Of a stretch of 64,000 nucleotides of DNA, positions 43,655 to 52,242 are shown piece by piece. The position numbers were made by a program, and so were the translations under genes. Under the pieces are notes generated by a model that saw nothing but the letters and a program-made list of their open reading frames with translations, made no database searches and was not told the origin of the DNA. The DNA comes from Solobacterium moorei (lineage in GTDB: Bacteria; Bacillota_I; Bacilli_A; Erysipelotrichales; Erysipelotrichaceae), in the NCBI RefSeq assembly GCF_036323475.1, contig NZ_AP028934.1, positions 806,001-870,000 on the forward strand, in the 5' to 3' direction. How positions within the stretch are numbered: position 1 is the stretch's first letter; each line of letters starts with the position of its first letter.

Positions 43655-43885
43655 ATGGTTGATGTAAAAAAATTAAAGGAAGAGATGGCTTTACATAAAA
43701 TAACTGTTGATGAACTTGCAAATCAAATAGGTATAGATAGAACTACGCTATATAGAAGATTCTCTAATGATGGCGATACCTTTACGGTTAAAGAAGTTAA
43801 TTCTATTTCTAAAATTCTAAAGCTTTCAAGTAATAAATCACAAGCAATTTTTTTTGGCGCGAATGTCGCAGATGTGCGAAATTAG
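43655..43885 (+). CDS. Cro-like HTH protein
   Basis: 76 residues from ATG 43655 after AAAGGAGG. HTH about 16-45 (ITVDELANQIGIDRTTLYRR). First gene of the rightward early operon, opposing the repressor. Its last codons contain a fourth operator. Confidence 0.85.
   Translation: MVDVKKLKEEMALHKITVDELANQIGIDRTTLYRRFSNDGDTFTVKEVNSISKILKLSSNKSQAIFFGANVADVRN
43866..43879. promoter_or_regulatory. Fourth operator copy within the Cro-like gene
   Basis: TCGCAGATGTGCGA, identical to the copy at 43622-43635. The match extends to a 30-base block (43618-43647 and 43862-43891) that includes the following ribosome site. Confidence 0.75.
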
Positions 43886-43898
43886 AAAGGATGGGCAC

Positions 43899-44063
43899 AT
43901 GGACAAAGCAACAGAAACAAAAAAGAGTTCCACTATCGCAATTAGTGAAACTCAAGTTACCACAACTATTTCCGACAACACAAAAACGCAAAAATTAGTT
44001 ATGAAAAGCGATGGTTTACACATTATTGGCCAATCTTTGAGAAATCAAAGTGAAAGCCAGTAG
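43899..44063 (+). CDS. Small prophage protein, unknown
   Basis: 54 residues, start ATG 43899 after GAAAGGATGG. Ser/Thr-rich middle (TIAISETQVTTTISDNTKTQ). No family recognised. Confidence 0.55.
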   Translation: MDKATETKKSSTIAISETQVTTTISDNTKTQKLVMKSDGLHIIGQSLRNQSESQ

Positions 44064-44117
44064 AACCATCAAAAATAATCGGGCAATTCAATTATAGGAG
44101 GTTAGAAAGGAAAAGAC

Positions 44118-44834
44118 ATGAATGAACTATTAAAAATTAACACAACAGATTCAGAACGCATAACAGTATCAGCAAGAGATTTGCATGAAGCACTAGAAGT
44201 TAAAACACAATTCAAAGATTGGTTTCCACGAATGTGTGAATACGGCTTTGAAGATGGAAAAGACTTTTGCTCATTTTTGAGCGAAAGCACAGGAGGAAGA
44301 CCGTCACAAGATGCACAAATCACAGTAGATATGGCGAAAGAAATCGCAATGCTACAGCGCACAGAAAAAGGCAAGGAAGTAAGAAAGTATTTTATCCAAG
44401 TCGAAAAAGAATGGAATAGTCCTGAAAAAGTCATGGCTAGAGCGTTAGAGATTGCACGTAAGACAATCGCTACACTGGAAATCGAAAACAAGGAAATGAA
44501 GCCTAAAGCCTTATTTGCTGATGCAGTAGCGACAGCTGATACATCAATACTAATTGGCGATTTAGCAAAACTGATCAAGCAGAATGGACGTGACATTGGT
44601 CAAAAGCGTTTGTTTGAGTGGCTAAGAAGTCACGATTATCTCATTAAGGGCGGAAACAGTAAGAACATGCCAACTCAAAGATCTATGGAACTAAAGTTGT
44701 TTGAGGTCAAAGAACGTACCATTAACAATCCTGATGGTAGTGTACGCATTACTAAAACAACTAAGGTTACTGGCAAAGGGCAAGTGTACTTCATCAACAA
44801 GGTTTTACAAGAGTATGGCAATCAAAAAAACTGA
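44118..44834 (+). CDS. AntA-type phage antirepressor
   Basis: 238 residues. AntA/AntB domain (about 12-75: SARDLHEALEVKTQFKDWF) and a C-terminal KilAC-type domain (NGRDIGQKRLFEWLRSHDYL). Such proteins counter phage repressors. Overlaps the next small gene by 20 bases. Confidence 0.92.
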   Translation: MNELLKINTTDSERITVSARDLHEALEVKTQFKDWFPRMCEYGFEDGKDFCSFLSESTGGRPSQDAQITVDMAKEIAMLQRTEKGKEVRKYFIQVEKEWNSPEKVMARALEIARKTIATLEIENKEMKPKALFADAVATADTSILIGDLAKLIKQNGRDIGQKRLFEWLRSHDYLIKGGNSKNMPTQRSMELKLFEVKERTINNPDGSVRITKTTKVTGKGQVYFINKVLQEYGNQKN

Positions 44835-44976
44835 TTTGCAATCACTCAACTTCCTTGCACTCAAAGCAATAACTGAAATGAAAAAGAATCCAGAGTACAA
44901 GGCACGATTTGAAGAGTGGAAAAAGAAAAAAGCACAAGCCGATTTGAAGGGCAGCAAGTGCTCAAGTGATGATTAA
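44815..44976 (+). CDS. Small charged prophage protein
   Basis: 53 residues, MAIKKTDLQSLNFLALKAIT then a lysine-rich helix. Starts inside the antirepressor gene. Unknown function. Confidence 0.55.
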   Translation: MAIKKTDLQSLNFLALKAITEMKKNPEYKARFEEWKKKKAQADLKGSKCSSDD

Positions 44977-45018
44977 ATTCATCACTTCCATTTTAACAGA
45001 AAAGGAAGGTAAAAGAAA

Positions 45019-45270
45019 ATGATTAAATTAAACGCAAAAGGCGATCATGTAGAGGTAGCAATTAGCGGATCTTCCGCTGATATTGCAAGAGAACTGCACG
45101 CCTTACTTAACACCATTAAAAATAGTGAAGCTATGCAAGTCGCTTTAATGGTTGCACTCACAGTAGATGCTATATCCGAAGAAGAACACAAAGAAAACAC
45201 CGATGGAATGAGCGAAATGCTAAAGAGAGTATTCGGAAAGGGAAATAATAATGAAAACTTCATGTCTTAG
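45019..45270 (+). CDS. Small prophage protein, unknown
   Basis: 83 residues, preceded by AAGGAAGG. Contains IARELHALLNTIKNSEAMQVAL. Overlaps the next ORF by 20 bases. Unknown function. Confidence 0.65.
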   Translation: MIKLNAKGDHVEVAISGSSADIARELHALLNTIKNSEAMQVALMVALTVDAISEEEHKENTDGMSEMLKRVFGKGNNNENFMS

Positions 45271-45358
45271 TGAAAGCCTATTCAAGGTTGCCTTATTCGG
45301 TATGTACGCATATATGGCTGTAGTAGTGTTCTTACATGTTGTAGGAATCGATTTATAG
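45251..45358 (+). CDS. 35-residue membrane peptide
   Basis: ATG 45251 with GGGAAATAATA upstream, stop 45358. One span (VALFGMYAYMAVVVFLHVVGI). Sits tightly between two translated genes, which supports expression. Confidence 0.5.
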   Translation: MKTSCLSESLFKVALFGMYAYMAVVVFLHVVGIDL

Positions 45359-45369
45359 GAGAAGAAAGA

Positions 45370-46428
45370 ATGAAAGGATATAAAGTTTTTAATTCAGATT
45401 GGACATGCAGAGATTTCCAATACGAAGTTGGAAATAGTTATGAAATGGATGAACTTCCTATATGTTGTGATACAGGTTTCCATTTCTGCGTAAATTTAGC
45501 AGATTGCTTCAATTATTACACTTTCAATCCCCAAAATAAGGTGGCTGAAATCGAAGCATATGGTGAAGTTGATACCGATGATAATAGCAAATACTGTACA
45601 AATAAAATAAAAATTGTTCGTGAACTATCTTGGGAAGAAGTTTTACGAATGGTAAATACAGGAAAAGATAATACAGGACTAAAGAACAGTGGTAACCGTA
45701 ACAGTGGTGACTGCAACAGTGGTAACTGTAACAGTGGTGACTGGAACAGTGGTAACTGCAACAGTGGTAACTGCAACAGTGGTAACCGTAACAGTGGTGA
45801 CTGGAACAGTGGTAACCGTAACAGTGGTGACTGCAACAGTGGTAACTGCAACAGTGGTAACCGTAACAGTGGTGACTGGAACAGTGGTAACCGTAACAGT
45901 GGTAACTGTAACAGTGGTAACCGTAACAGTGGTAACTGCAACAGTGGTAACTGCAACAGTGGTAACTGCAACAGTGGTAACCGTAACAGTGGTAACTGTA
46001 ACAGTGGTAACCGTAACAGTGGTGACTGCAACAGTGGTAACTGTAACAGTGGTGACTGGAACAAATGCTCTTTTTCAAATGGTATTTTCAATACTATTCC
46101 GCCAAAAATTTATATGTTTAATAAACCAACGAATTTTACATATCATAATTGGCTTGGTTCACTAGCAAAATTAATCATGAACAGTTATCCAAAAGATAGA
46201 TTAGTTTGGATATATGAAAATGATATGTCAAAAGAAGAAAAAGAAAAGAACCCATTGTATAAAACAACAGGTGGATACTTAAAATTTGAGAAAGCAAAAG
46301 AACAGGCTCAAGAATGGTGGGATGGTTTGCCTGATCGAAAAAAAGAAGCAATTATGACTCTACCTAATTTTGACGCAAATATCTTTAAAGAAATTACAGG
46401 AATTGATGTAAGAAAGGAAAAACAATAA
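45370..46428 (+). CDS. Phage protein with 25 N-S-G pentapeptide repeats
   Basis: 352 residues. The N-terminal ~100 residues (KGYKVFNSDWTCRDFQYEVG, FHFCVNLADCFNYY) resemble DUF7666-type phage domains. Residues 106-230 are 25 uninterrupted NSG(N/D)(C/W/R) units. The tail (about 235-352) is non-repetitive and Lys/Glu-rich. Such pentapeptides should stack as a right-handed beta-helix; whether it mimics DNA, as Qnr-type pentapeptide proteins do, is not known. Confidence 0.8.
   Translation: MKGYKVFNSDWTCRDFQYEVGNSYEMDELPICCDTGFHFCVNLADCFNYYTFNPQNKVAEIEAYGEVDTDDNSKYCTNKIKIVRELSWEEVLRMVNTGKDNTGLKNSGNRNSGDCNSGNCNSGDWNSGNCNSGNCNSGNRNSGDWNSGNRNSGDCNSGNCNSGNRNSGDWNSGNRNSGNCNSGNRNSGNCNSGNCNSGNCNSGNRNSGNCNSGNRNSGDCNSGNCNSGDWNKCSFSNGIFNTIPPKIYMFNKPTNFTYHNWLGSLAKLIMNSYPKDRLVWIYENDMSKEEKEKNPLYKTTGGYLKFEKAKEQAQEWWDGLPDRKKEAIMTLPNFDANIFKEITGIDVRKEKQ
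45685..46059 (+). repeat. 15-bp tandem repeat array (25 units)
   Basis: Unit AACAGTGGTAACTGC with variation almost only in codons 4 and 5 (AAC/GAC; TGC/TGT/TGG/CGT). The near-uniform AACAGTGGT part indicates recent expansion. Confidence 0.95.
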
Positions 46429-46649
46429 TGAATAAATTAAAAGGTTTATCCGTTACGTTTGATTTGGGTAACGGAAATAGGTTAATCGTATCAAACCAAG
46501 TTAGTAAACACTTTATGCTAACTATCGGATCTATTGATAAAGGTTTTACAACAGTAACATTACCAAAAGAACAATTCATGCAAGCAGTTATCGTTCTTGC
46601 AAATGAAATGCACATCGAAAAGGGGGAAGGAGAAGAAACAAATGAATGA
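46428..46649 (+). CDS. Small prophage protein, unknown
   Basis: 73 residues, its ATG overlaps the previous stop (TAATG). Contains VTFDLGNGNRLIVSNQVSKH and a C-terminal EKGEGEE. Overlaps the ATPase gene start. Confidence 0.6.
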   Translation: MNKLKGLSVTFDLGNGNRLIVSNQVSKHFMLTIGSIDKGFTTVTLPKEQFMQAVIVLANEMHIEKGEGEETNE

Positions 46650-48006
46650 ACAAGATACATTGTTTATGGATGCATCCATGCATGCAAATGAACAGCAAGA
46701 ATCAATCAAAATCAACAGCCTTGAACTAGAAAACGTAAAGCGTGTTAAGGCAGTCAAATTAGAGCCTACAAAGAACGGTTTAACAGTGGTTGGGGGAAAG
46801 AACAACCAAGGGAAAACAAGCGTGCTAGACGCTATTGCGTGGGCTTTAGGTGGTGCAAAATACAAGCCATCGCAAGCACAACGTGAAGGAAGCCTAGTTG
46901 AGCCACAATTACATATTGAATTATCAAATGGGATGGTGGTTGAACGCTTAGGCAAGAATGGAACATTGAAGGTTACAGATCCAAGTGGGCAAAAAGGTAA
47001 CCAATCATTACTAGATAGTTTTATTTCTCAATTTGCATTGGACTTACCAAAGTTCATGGAAGCCGATAAAAATACTAAAGCAAAGATTTTATTACAAATC
47101 ATTGGTGTAGGTGACAAATTATCAACACTTGATAAGCAGGAATCTGAATTGTATAACCGAAGAACTGAAATCGGTCGTATTGCCGACCAAAAGAAGAAGT
47201 ATGCTGATGAAATGGTTCAATGGGATGGAGTTCCAGAAGATATCGTAAGTGCAGCTGAACTCATCCAACAACAACAAGAAATTCTTGCACGCAACGGAAG
47301 AAACCAAGAACTACGCAATCAAGCAAAGAGTCTTGAAGCACAGAAAACATTGCTAGAACAACGTATCGAAGAAGCACAAAAGACGTTGAATACAATGCAT
47401 GAGCAAATGGCAGAATTACAAGACAAACTTGTCATTGCGAATACAAACGCAAAAGACTTACAAGATGAATCTACTGCTGAATTAGAAGAAAGCATTGCAA
47501 ACATCGATTCTACAAATGCTAAGGTACGTGACAACCTAAACAAGCAACGTGCCCAAGAAGAAGCTGACGAGTACAAACGTCAATACGGAGATCTAACAAC
47601 AAAGATTGAAGATATCCGTAAGTCACGCATGGAACTTCTAAACGGAGTTGAAATGCCATTGCAAGATTTATCAGTACAAGACGGAGAACTTATTTATAAA
47701 GGTCAAAAGTGGGATAACATGTCCGGTTCAGACCAGTTGAAAGTTGCAACTGCCATTGTACGTAAGACCAATCCAAAATGTGGTTTTGTCTTATTAGATA
47801 AGTTAGAACAAATGGACATTGATACGATGAATGAATTTGGTAAGTGGTTGCAAGATAACAACTTACAAGCAATTGCTACACGAGTATCAACAGGTGATGA
47901 ATGTTCAATTTTTATCGAAGATGGCTATTCGGTTGATAAAGAAGGTAATAAGACCGCTGACACATTCGAAAAGCCAGCAGAAGCAAATAAGAAGGAGTGG
48001 TTTTAA
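46642..48006 (+). CDS. SMC/Rad50-like phage ATPase
   Basis: 454 residues from ATG 46642. Walker A GGKNNQGKTS (about 49-58), coiled coil about 175-330, ABC-type signature MSGSDQLKVA and Walker B GFVLLDKLEQMD (about 375-400). RecF/SbcC-like architecture, in the place where phages keep recombination ATPases. Its stop overlaps the next start. Confidence 0.88.
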   Translation: MNEQDTLFMDASMHANEQQESIKINSLELENVKRVKAVKLEPTKNGLTVVGGKNNQGKTSVLDAIAWALGGAKYKPSQAQREGSLVEPQLHIELSNGMVVERLGKNGTLKVTDPSGQKGNQSLLDSFISQFALDLPKFMEADKNTKAKILLQIIGVGDKLSTLDKQESELYNRRTEIGRIADQKKKYADEMVQWDGVPEDIVSAAELIQQQQEILARNGRNQELRNQAKSLEAQKTLLEQRIEEAQKTLNTMHEQMAELQDKLVIANTNAKDLQDESTAELEESIANIDSTNAKVRDNLNKQRAQEEADEYKRQYGDLTTKIEDIRKSRMELLNGVEMPLQDLSVQDGELIYKGQKWDNMSGSDQLKVATAIVRKTNPKCGFVLLDKLEQMDIDTMNEFGKWLQDNNLQAIATRVSTGDECSIFIEDGYSVDKEGNKTADTFEKPAEANKKEWF

Positions 48007-49094
48007 TGGGTAAATATTCAGTGAACAAAGGTATTCAATTTGGAAAGGGAATCAAGACACTTATTTATGGTGTTGAAGGTGTTGGAAAATCAACACTAGC
48101 AAGTAAGTTTCCTAAGCCTATTTTCCTAGATACAGAAGGTAGCACGGACAAATATAACTTCGTTGAACGCTATCCAAAGCCTACAAGCATTGCAATGCTT
48201 GTTGATGAATGCAATGACATCGTTGCAAACGGAGAATATCAAACAATTGTTATTGATACCTTCGATAAGATTGAACAAATGATCAGCGAAGAATTATGCA
48301 ACGCAAACAACAAACAATCATTAGAAGAATTTGGTTACGGTGCCGGTTATTCGGAACTTGATGAACGAGTTGGAAAGCTGCTTAATTTCTTCCAAGACAT
48401 TATTGAAAAGGGAATAAATGTAACAATTCTTGCACATGCAAGAACAAAGAACTTCGATAGTCCATTAGGCGATGGAAGTTACACACGTTATGAGTTGAAA
48501 CTCGGTGCAAAGACAACACAACGTACTGCTTCATTCCTAAAAGAATGGGCTGATATGATTCTATTCTGCAATTACAAAGTACAGGTCATTGAAAACAAGG
48601 ATAAGAAGAAACATGGCTATGGTGGCGAACGTTGTATGTATACAACGCACTCACCTGCTTATGACGCTAAAAATCGTTTCGGTTTAGACAATGAACTACC
48701 ATTGGACTTCAAAGCGATTGAACACATCTTTAAGATGAATCAATCTCAAAGCAAGAATGAGCAACCGATTGAAGTGAATTTGAAACCAATTAGTGAAGAA
48801 AAAATTGCTATTGAGCCTAAACCAACAGAATTGAATGTGGAAACAATTTATCAACCAACAGCGTATACGGAAGATGAATTAAAGCAAATGTCGCTATTAC
48901 CAAAAGCGTTAGTTGATTTGATGAAGGCTGACAATGTTAAGCCATCAGAAATCATGGATTTTACGGTATCAAAGGGAATCGTTACAAGAAATACACCACT
49001 AAAAAATTATCCAGATGGTTATTTTGATTTCCTAACAACCAAGTGGAATGAGCCGCTTAACTACATCAAAACTCAAAGAGAGTTGCCATATTAA
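48006..49094 (+). CDS. Sak4-like RecA-fold ATPase (phage nucleotide-binding protein)
   Basis: 362 residues. Walker A YGVEGVGKSTLA (about 23-34), Walker B QTIVIDTFDK. The pattern matches AAA_24/Sak4 single-strand annealing ATPases. The C-terminal region (260-362) is a linker plus small domain. Start at ATG 48006 is coupled to the SMC-like gene. Confidence 0.88.
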   Translation: MGKYSVNKGIQFGKGIKTLIYGVEGVGKSTLASKFPKPIFLDTEGSTDKYNFVERYPKPTSIAMLVDECNDIVANGEYQTIVIDTFDKIEQMISEELCNANNKQSLEEFGYGAGYSELDERVGKLLNFFQDIIEKGINVTILAHARTKNFDSPLGDGSYTRYELKLGAKTTQRTASFLKEWADMILFCNYKVQVIENKDKKKHGYGGERCMYTTHSPAYDAKNRFGLDNELPLDFKAIEHIFKMNQSQSKNEQPIEVNLKPISEEKIAIEPKPTELNVETIYQPTAYTEDELKQMSLLPKALVDLMKADNVKPSEIMDFTVSKGIVTRNTPLKNYPDGYFDFLTTKWNEPLNYIKTQRELPY

Positions 49095-49118
49095 AAACAG
49101 AAAAGGGAGAAAAATAAA

Positions 49119-49568
49119 ATGAGTGAATTAAATACAACAAATACATACGAAGGTGCTTTAGATTGGAACAGTGAAATCGAAGAAACATATTTAGACTTAC
49201 CAGACGGCACTTACGACTTTACAGTCGTTGATTTAGAGCGTGGACATTATGAGCCTAAACCAACAAGCAAGATTAAGGAACAATGTCCACAAGTGAAAAT
49301 AAATGTTGAAATCAAAGATCCTAATAGCGACCAAGTAGTAAAGGTAAATTCATTACTTATCTTACATACACGTACAAAAGGCTTACTATGCAACTTCTTT
49401 AGAAGTATCGGTGTAATGAAGAAGGGCGAATCATTAAAGATGGATTGGAACGTTATTGGTAAGACAGGGAAGTTGAAGCTATCTCATAACGATAAGAACT
49501 ATATGCAAATTGAAAAGTTCTTATCCCCAGAAGAAACAACCACTCAAACAAAAACTAGTTGGTTTTAA
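49119..49568 (+). CDS. DUF669 phage protein
   Basis: 149 residues: LDLPDGTYDFTVVDLERGHYE and a C-terminal SPEETTTQTKTSWF. DUF669 proteins accompany Sak4-like proteins and helicases and are thought to bind ssDNA. Preceded by AAGGGAG. Confidence 0.85.
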   Translation: MSELNTTNTYEGALDWNSEIEETYLDLPDGTYDFTVVDLERGHYEPKPTSKIKEQCPQVKINVEIKDPNSDQVVKVNSLLILHTRTKGLLCNFFRSIGVMKKGESLKMDWNVIGKTGKLKLSHNDKNYMQIEKFLSPEETTTQTKTSWF

Positions 49569-51187
49569 TGTCTGAAATCAAATTAAGAGATTATCAAGAA
49601 GAAGCAGTAGATTCCATATTTAACGAATGGCAGAAAGGAAACAGTCGCACCTTGTTGGTATTACCAACAGGGTGCGGTTAATATGGAAAAACTATTGTTT
49701 TCTCAAAAGTGATAGAACGTTGCGTTGAAAATGGTGAGCGTGTATTAGTGCTTGCACATAGAAGTGAGTTATTAGATCAGGCAAGCGACAAGCTGCAAAA
49801 AACAACTGGCTTACAAACTGCACTGGAAAAAGCACAAAGCACATCCGTAGGAACATGGAATCGAGTGGTAGTTGCTAGTGTTCAAACATTACAACAAGAG
49901 AAACGTTTATCACAATTTAGTAAAGATTATTTTGACACCATCGTTATCGATGAAGCACATCACAGTGTAACTGGTGGCTATCAAACAATTATCAAGCACT
50001 TTGATAAAGCAAAGATACTTGGGGTTACCGCAACTGCTGATAGAGCAGATAACAGAAAACTTGGAGAAGTATTCCAATCCGTTGCTTATGAATACTCATT
50101 AGCAACTGCAATACGTAAAGGGTACTTGTCTAAAATCATAGTACAAACAATTCCGCTAGAAATTGATTTAAAGGGAATTGAAGTACAAGCAGGTGATTAT
50201 AGTGCAAGTAGCGTAGGAACTGCATTAGACCCTTATTTAGACCAGATTGCAGACAAGATGATGGAATATTGCAATGGAAGAAAAACGCTTGTATTCTTGC
50301 CACTTATAGCAACTAGCAAGAAGTTTACACAATTACTATTACAACGTGGTTTTAAGGCACATGAAGTCAATGGGCAAAGTGAAGATAGAGAAGAAACAAA
50401 AGAGAAGTTTGCTAAGGGTGAATATGATGTTATCTGCAACTCTATGCTATGGACCGAAGGCTTTGATGAGCCATCCATTGATTGTGTAATCATGCTAAGA
50501 CCCACAAAGGTTAGAAGTTTATATGCACAAGCAATAGGTAGGGGAACAAGATTATATCCTGACAAAAAAGAGTTGCTTGTATTGGACTTCTTATGGCTGA
50601 CTGACAGATTAGATTTATGCAGACCCGCAAACATTATTTGTAGAAATCAAGATGTTGCTAAGAAGATGACAGACAACATCAACGAGAGTGGTGAATTAGC
50701 AGATTTATTAGAAGCTGAAATGCAAGCCGAAAAGGATGTAATTGCTGAACGTGAAGAAGCACTTGCTAGAGAACTTGAAGCAATGCGAAAGAAGAAATCA
50801 AGACTTGTAGATCCATTGCAATATGAAATGAGCATACAAGATGAAGATTTAATCAATTATATTCCACAATTAGGTTGGGAATGCATGCCGCCTACAGAAA
50901 AGCAAATAAAGACTTTAAGTGATTATGGAATATCATTCGACATGATTGAAACACAAGGTAAAGCAAACTTATTACTTAACAAGATTGCAAATAGAAGAAG
51001 TGCGGGATTGAGTTCACCAAAACAAATCAGACTATTAGAAAGATATGGTTTCAAACATGTAGGCATGTGGACTTTGAATGATGCGGATAAGATAATTAGT
51101 CGCTTAGCATACAGTGGATGGAGAGTTCCACAAGGACTTAATCCATCAACATACCTACCAAGTTCTTTAGAAGGACAATCATTATGA
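49568..51187 (+). pseudogene. Superfamily 2 DNA helicase interrupted inside Walker A
   Basis: ATG 49568 opens a frame RDYQEEAVDSIFNEWQ... that reaches LVLPTGCG and stops at TAA 49679-49681. The next codons are TAT GGA, then KTIVFSKV continues in the same frame. Relatives read PTGCGKT, so nine bases (TAATATGGA) appear inserted. The rest is intact to 51187: DEAHH motif II, VTATADR motif III, QAIGRGTRL motif VI. A shorter product from GTG 49709 would lack Walker A and could not hydrolyse ATP normally. Confidence 0.85.
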
Positions 51188-51399
51188 GAAGAGAAGAAAG
51201 GATAAAACGTGAAATAAATTCCCAATTCTACAGATTACGCATGATTGATGATGCAATCACAGGCACTATGACAAAATTTGATAAAGTGCAAGAACCATAT
51301 TTGCATGCAATCATGCGTCTTTGTTTTGAAAGGGGAAAACTCTATCAATTATTTGAAAGAGAAATAAACGAAAGAAAAATGCAAAATGAACGCACATGA
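51184..51399 (+). CDS. Small prophage protein, unknown
   Basis: 71 residues, highly charged (RREERIKREINSQFYRLRMID). ATG overlaps the helicase stop; overlaps the next gene by 14 bases. Confidence 0.6.
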   Translation: MRREERIKREINSQFYRLRMIDDAITGTMTKFDKVQEPYLHAIMRLCFERGKLYQLFEREINERKMQNERT

Positions 51400-51649
51400 A
51401 TATATACGCAAAACAGACGTTTTGAAGCTGATTCAAGATTACATGAAGAATGTTCCACATTCACATCTAGTGTGCCTTCAAACGCTTGAAGAAAAGCTCT
51501 ACAAGGTATCTCCAGTGAAAGTTTCAGAGATAGTTGAACATCTTGAACGTGAGAACTTAGGATTGCATGCAAAGAATGATAATTTGGAACGAAAGCTGCA
51601 ATACAAACTAGACCACTATACAGATGACAATAAGGTGAGTGATAGATGA
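51386..51649 (+). CDS. Small coiled-coil prophage protein
   Basis: 87 residues. The C-terminal half (IVEHLERENLGLHAKNDNLE) is a likely coiled coil. Function unknown. Confidence 0.6.
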   Translation: MNAHEYIRKTDVLKLIQDYMKNVPHSHLVCLQTLEEKLYKVSPVKVSEIVEHLERENLGLHAKNDNLERKLQYKLDHYTDDNKVSDR

Positions 51650-52239
51650 TGGGATATAGAGAAAATAAAATTTTTACAACTATCGGTGCTTCAAATCATT
51701 CTGAAAAAGAAAGACATAAAGATGATTATTATGCAACTGACCCTAAAGCGGTTGAACTACTTTTAGAAAATGAAACATTCAATCATTCAATTTGGGAATG
51801 TGCTTGCGGTGAAGGTCATATTGCAAAAGTCTTAGAGAGCAATGGCTACCATGTTGTATCTACAGATTTAATTGATCGTGGATATGGTGTAGGTGGAATC
51901 GATTTCTTAAAACAAACAAAAAATATGCGTGGAAATACAGGAGATATCATTACCAATCCACCTTACAAATTGGCTCTGGAGTTCACTCAACATGCATTAG
52001 AGATTGTTGAAGAAGGCAACAAAGTTGCAATGTTCTTGAAGCTGACATTTTTGGAAGGACAAAAGAGAAAACAATTCTTCTTAAAATATCCACCTAAACG
52101 AATATATGTATTCAGTAAAAGAATCACATGTGCTATGAATGGTGAATTTGAAAACTATCCATCAAGTGCCATTGCTTATGCATGGTTTGTTTGGGAAAAA
52201 GGCTACAAAGGAAAGCCTACAATAGATTGGATAAATTGA
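51646..52239 (+). CDS. DNA N6-adenine methyltransferase
   Basis: 197 residues. Catalytic NPPY (ITNPPYKLALEF, about 104-115) and a SAM-binding ECACGEGHIAKVLESNGY motif (about 49-66). The small size and HKDDYYATDPKAVELLL start match phage-type DNA methylases. It may protect phage DNA from host restriction. Confidence 0.9.
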   Translation: MMGYRENKIFTTIGASNHSEKERHKDDYYATDPKAVELLLENETFNHSIWECACGEGHIAKVLESNGYHVVSTDLIDRGYGVGGIDFLKQTKNMRGNTGDIITNPPYKLALEFTQHALEIVEEGNKVAMFLKLTFLEGQKRKQFFLKYPPKRIYVFSKRITCAMNGEFENYPSSAIAYAWFVWEKGYKGKPTIDWIN

Positions 52240-52242
52240 TAT

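Noticed and set aside
45685-46059. CRISPR array
   Set aside because: The units are contiguous 15-mers without spacers and lie inside an open reading frame.
45524-46091. Long minus-strand and shifted plus-strand ORFs across the repeat array
   Set aside because: They are mirrors of the 15-bp repeat, which stays open in several frames. Only the NSG frame has unique flanking domains and a ribosome site.
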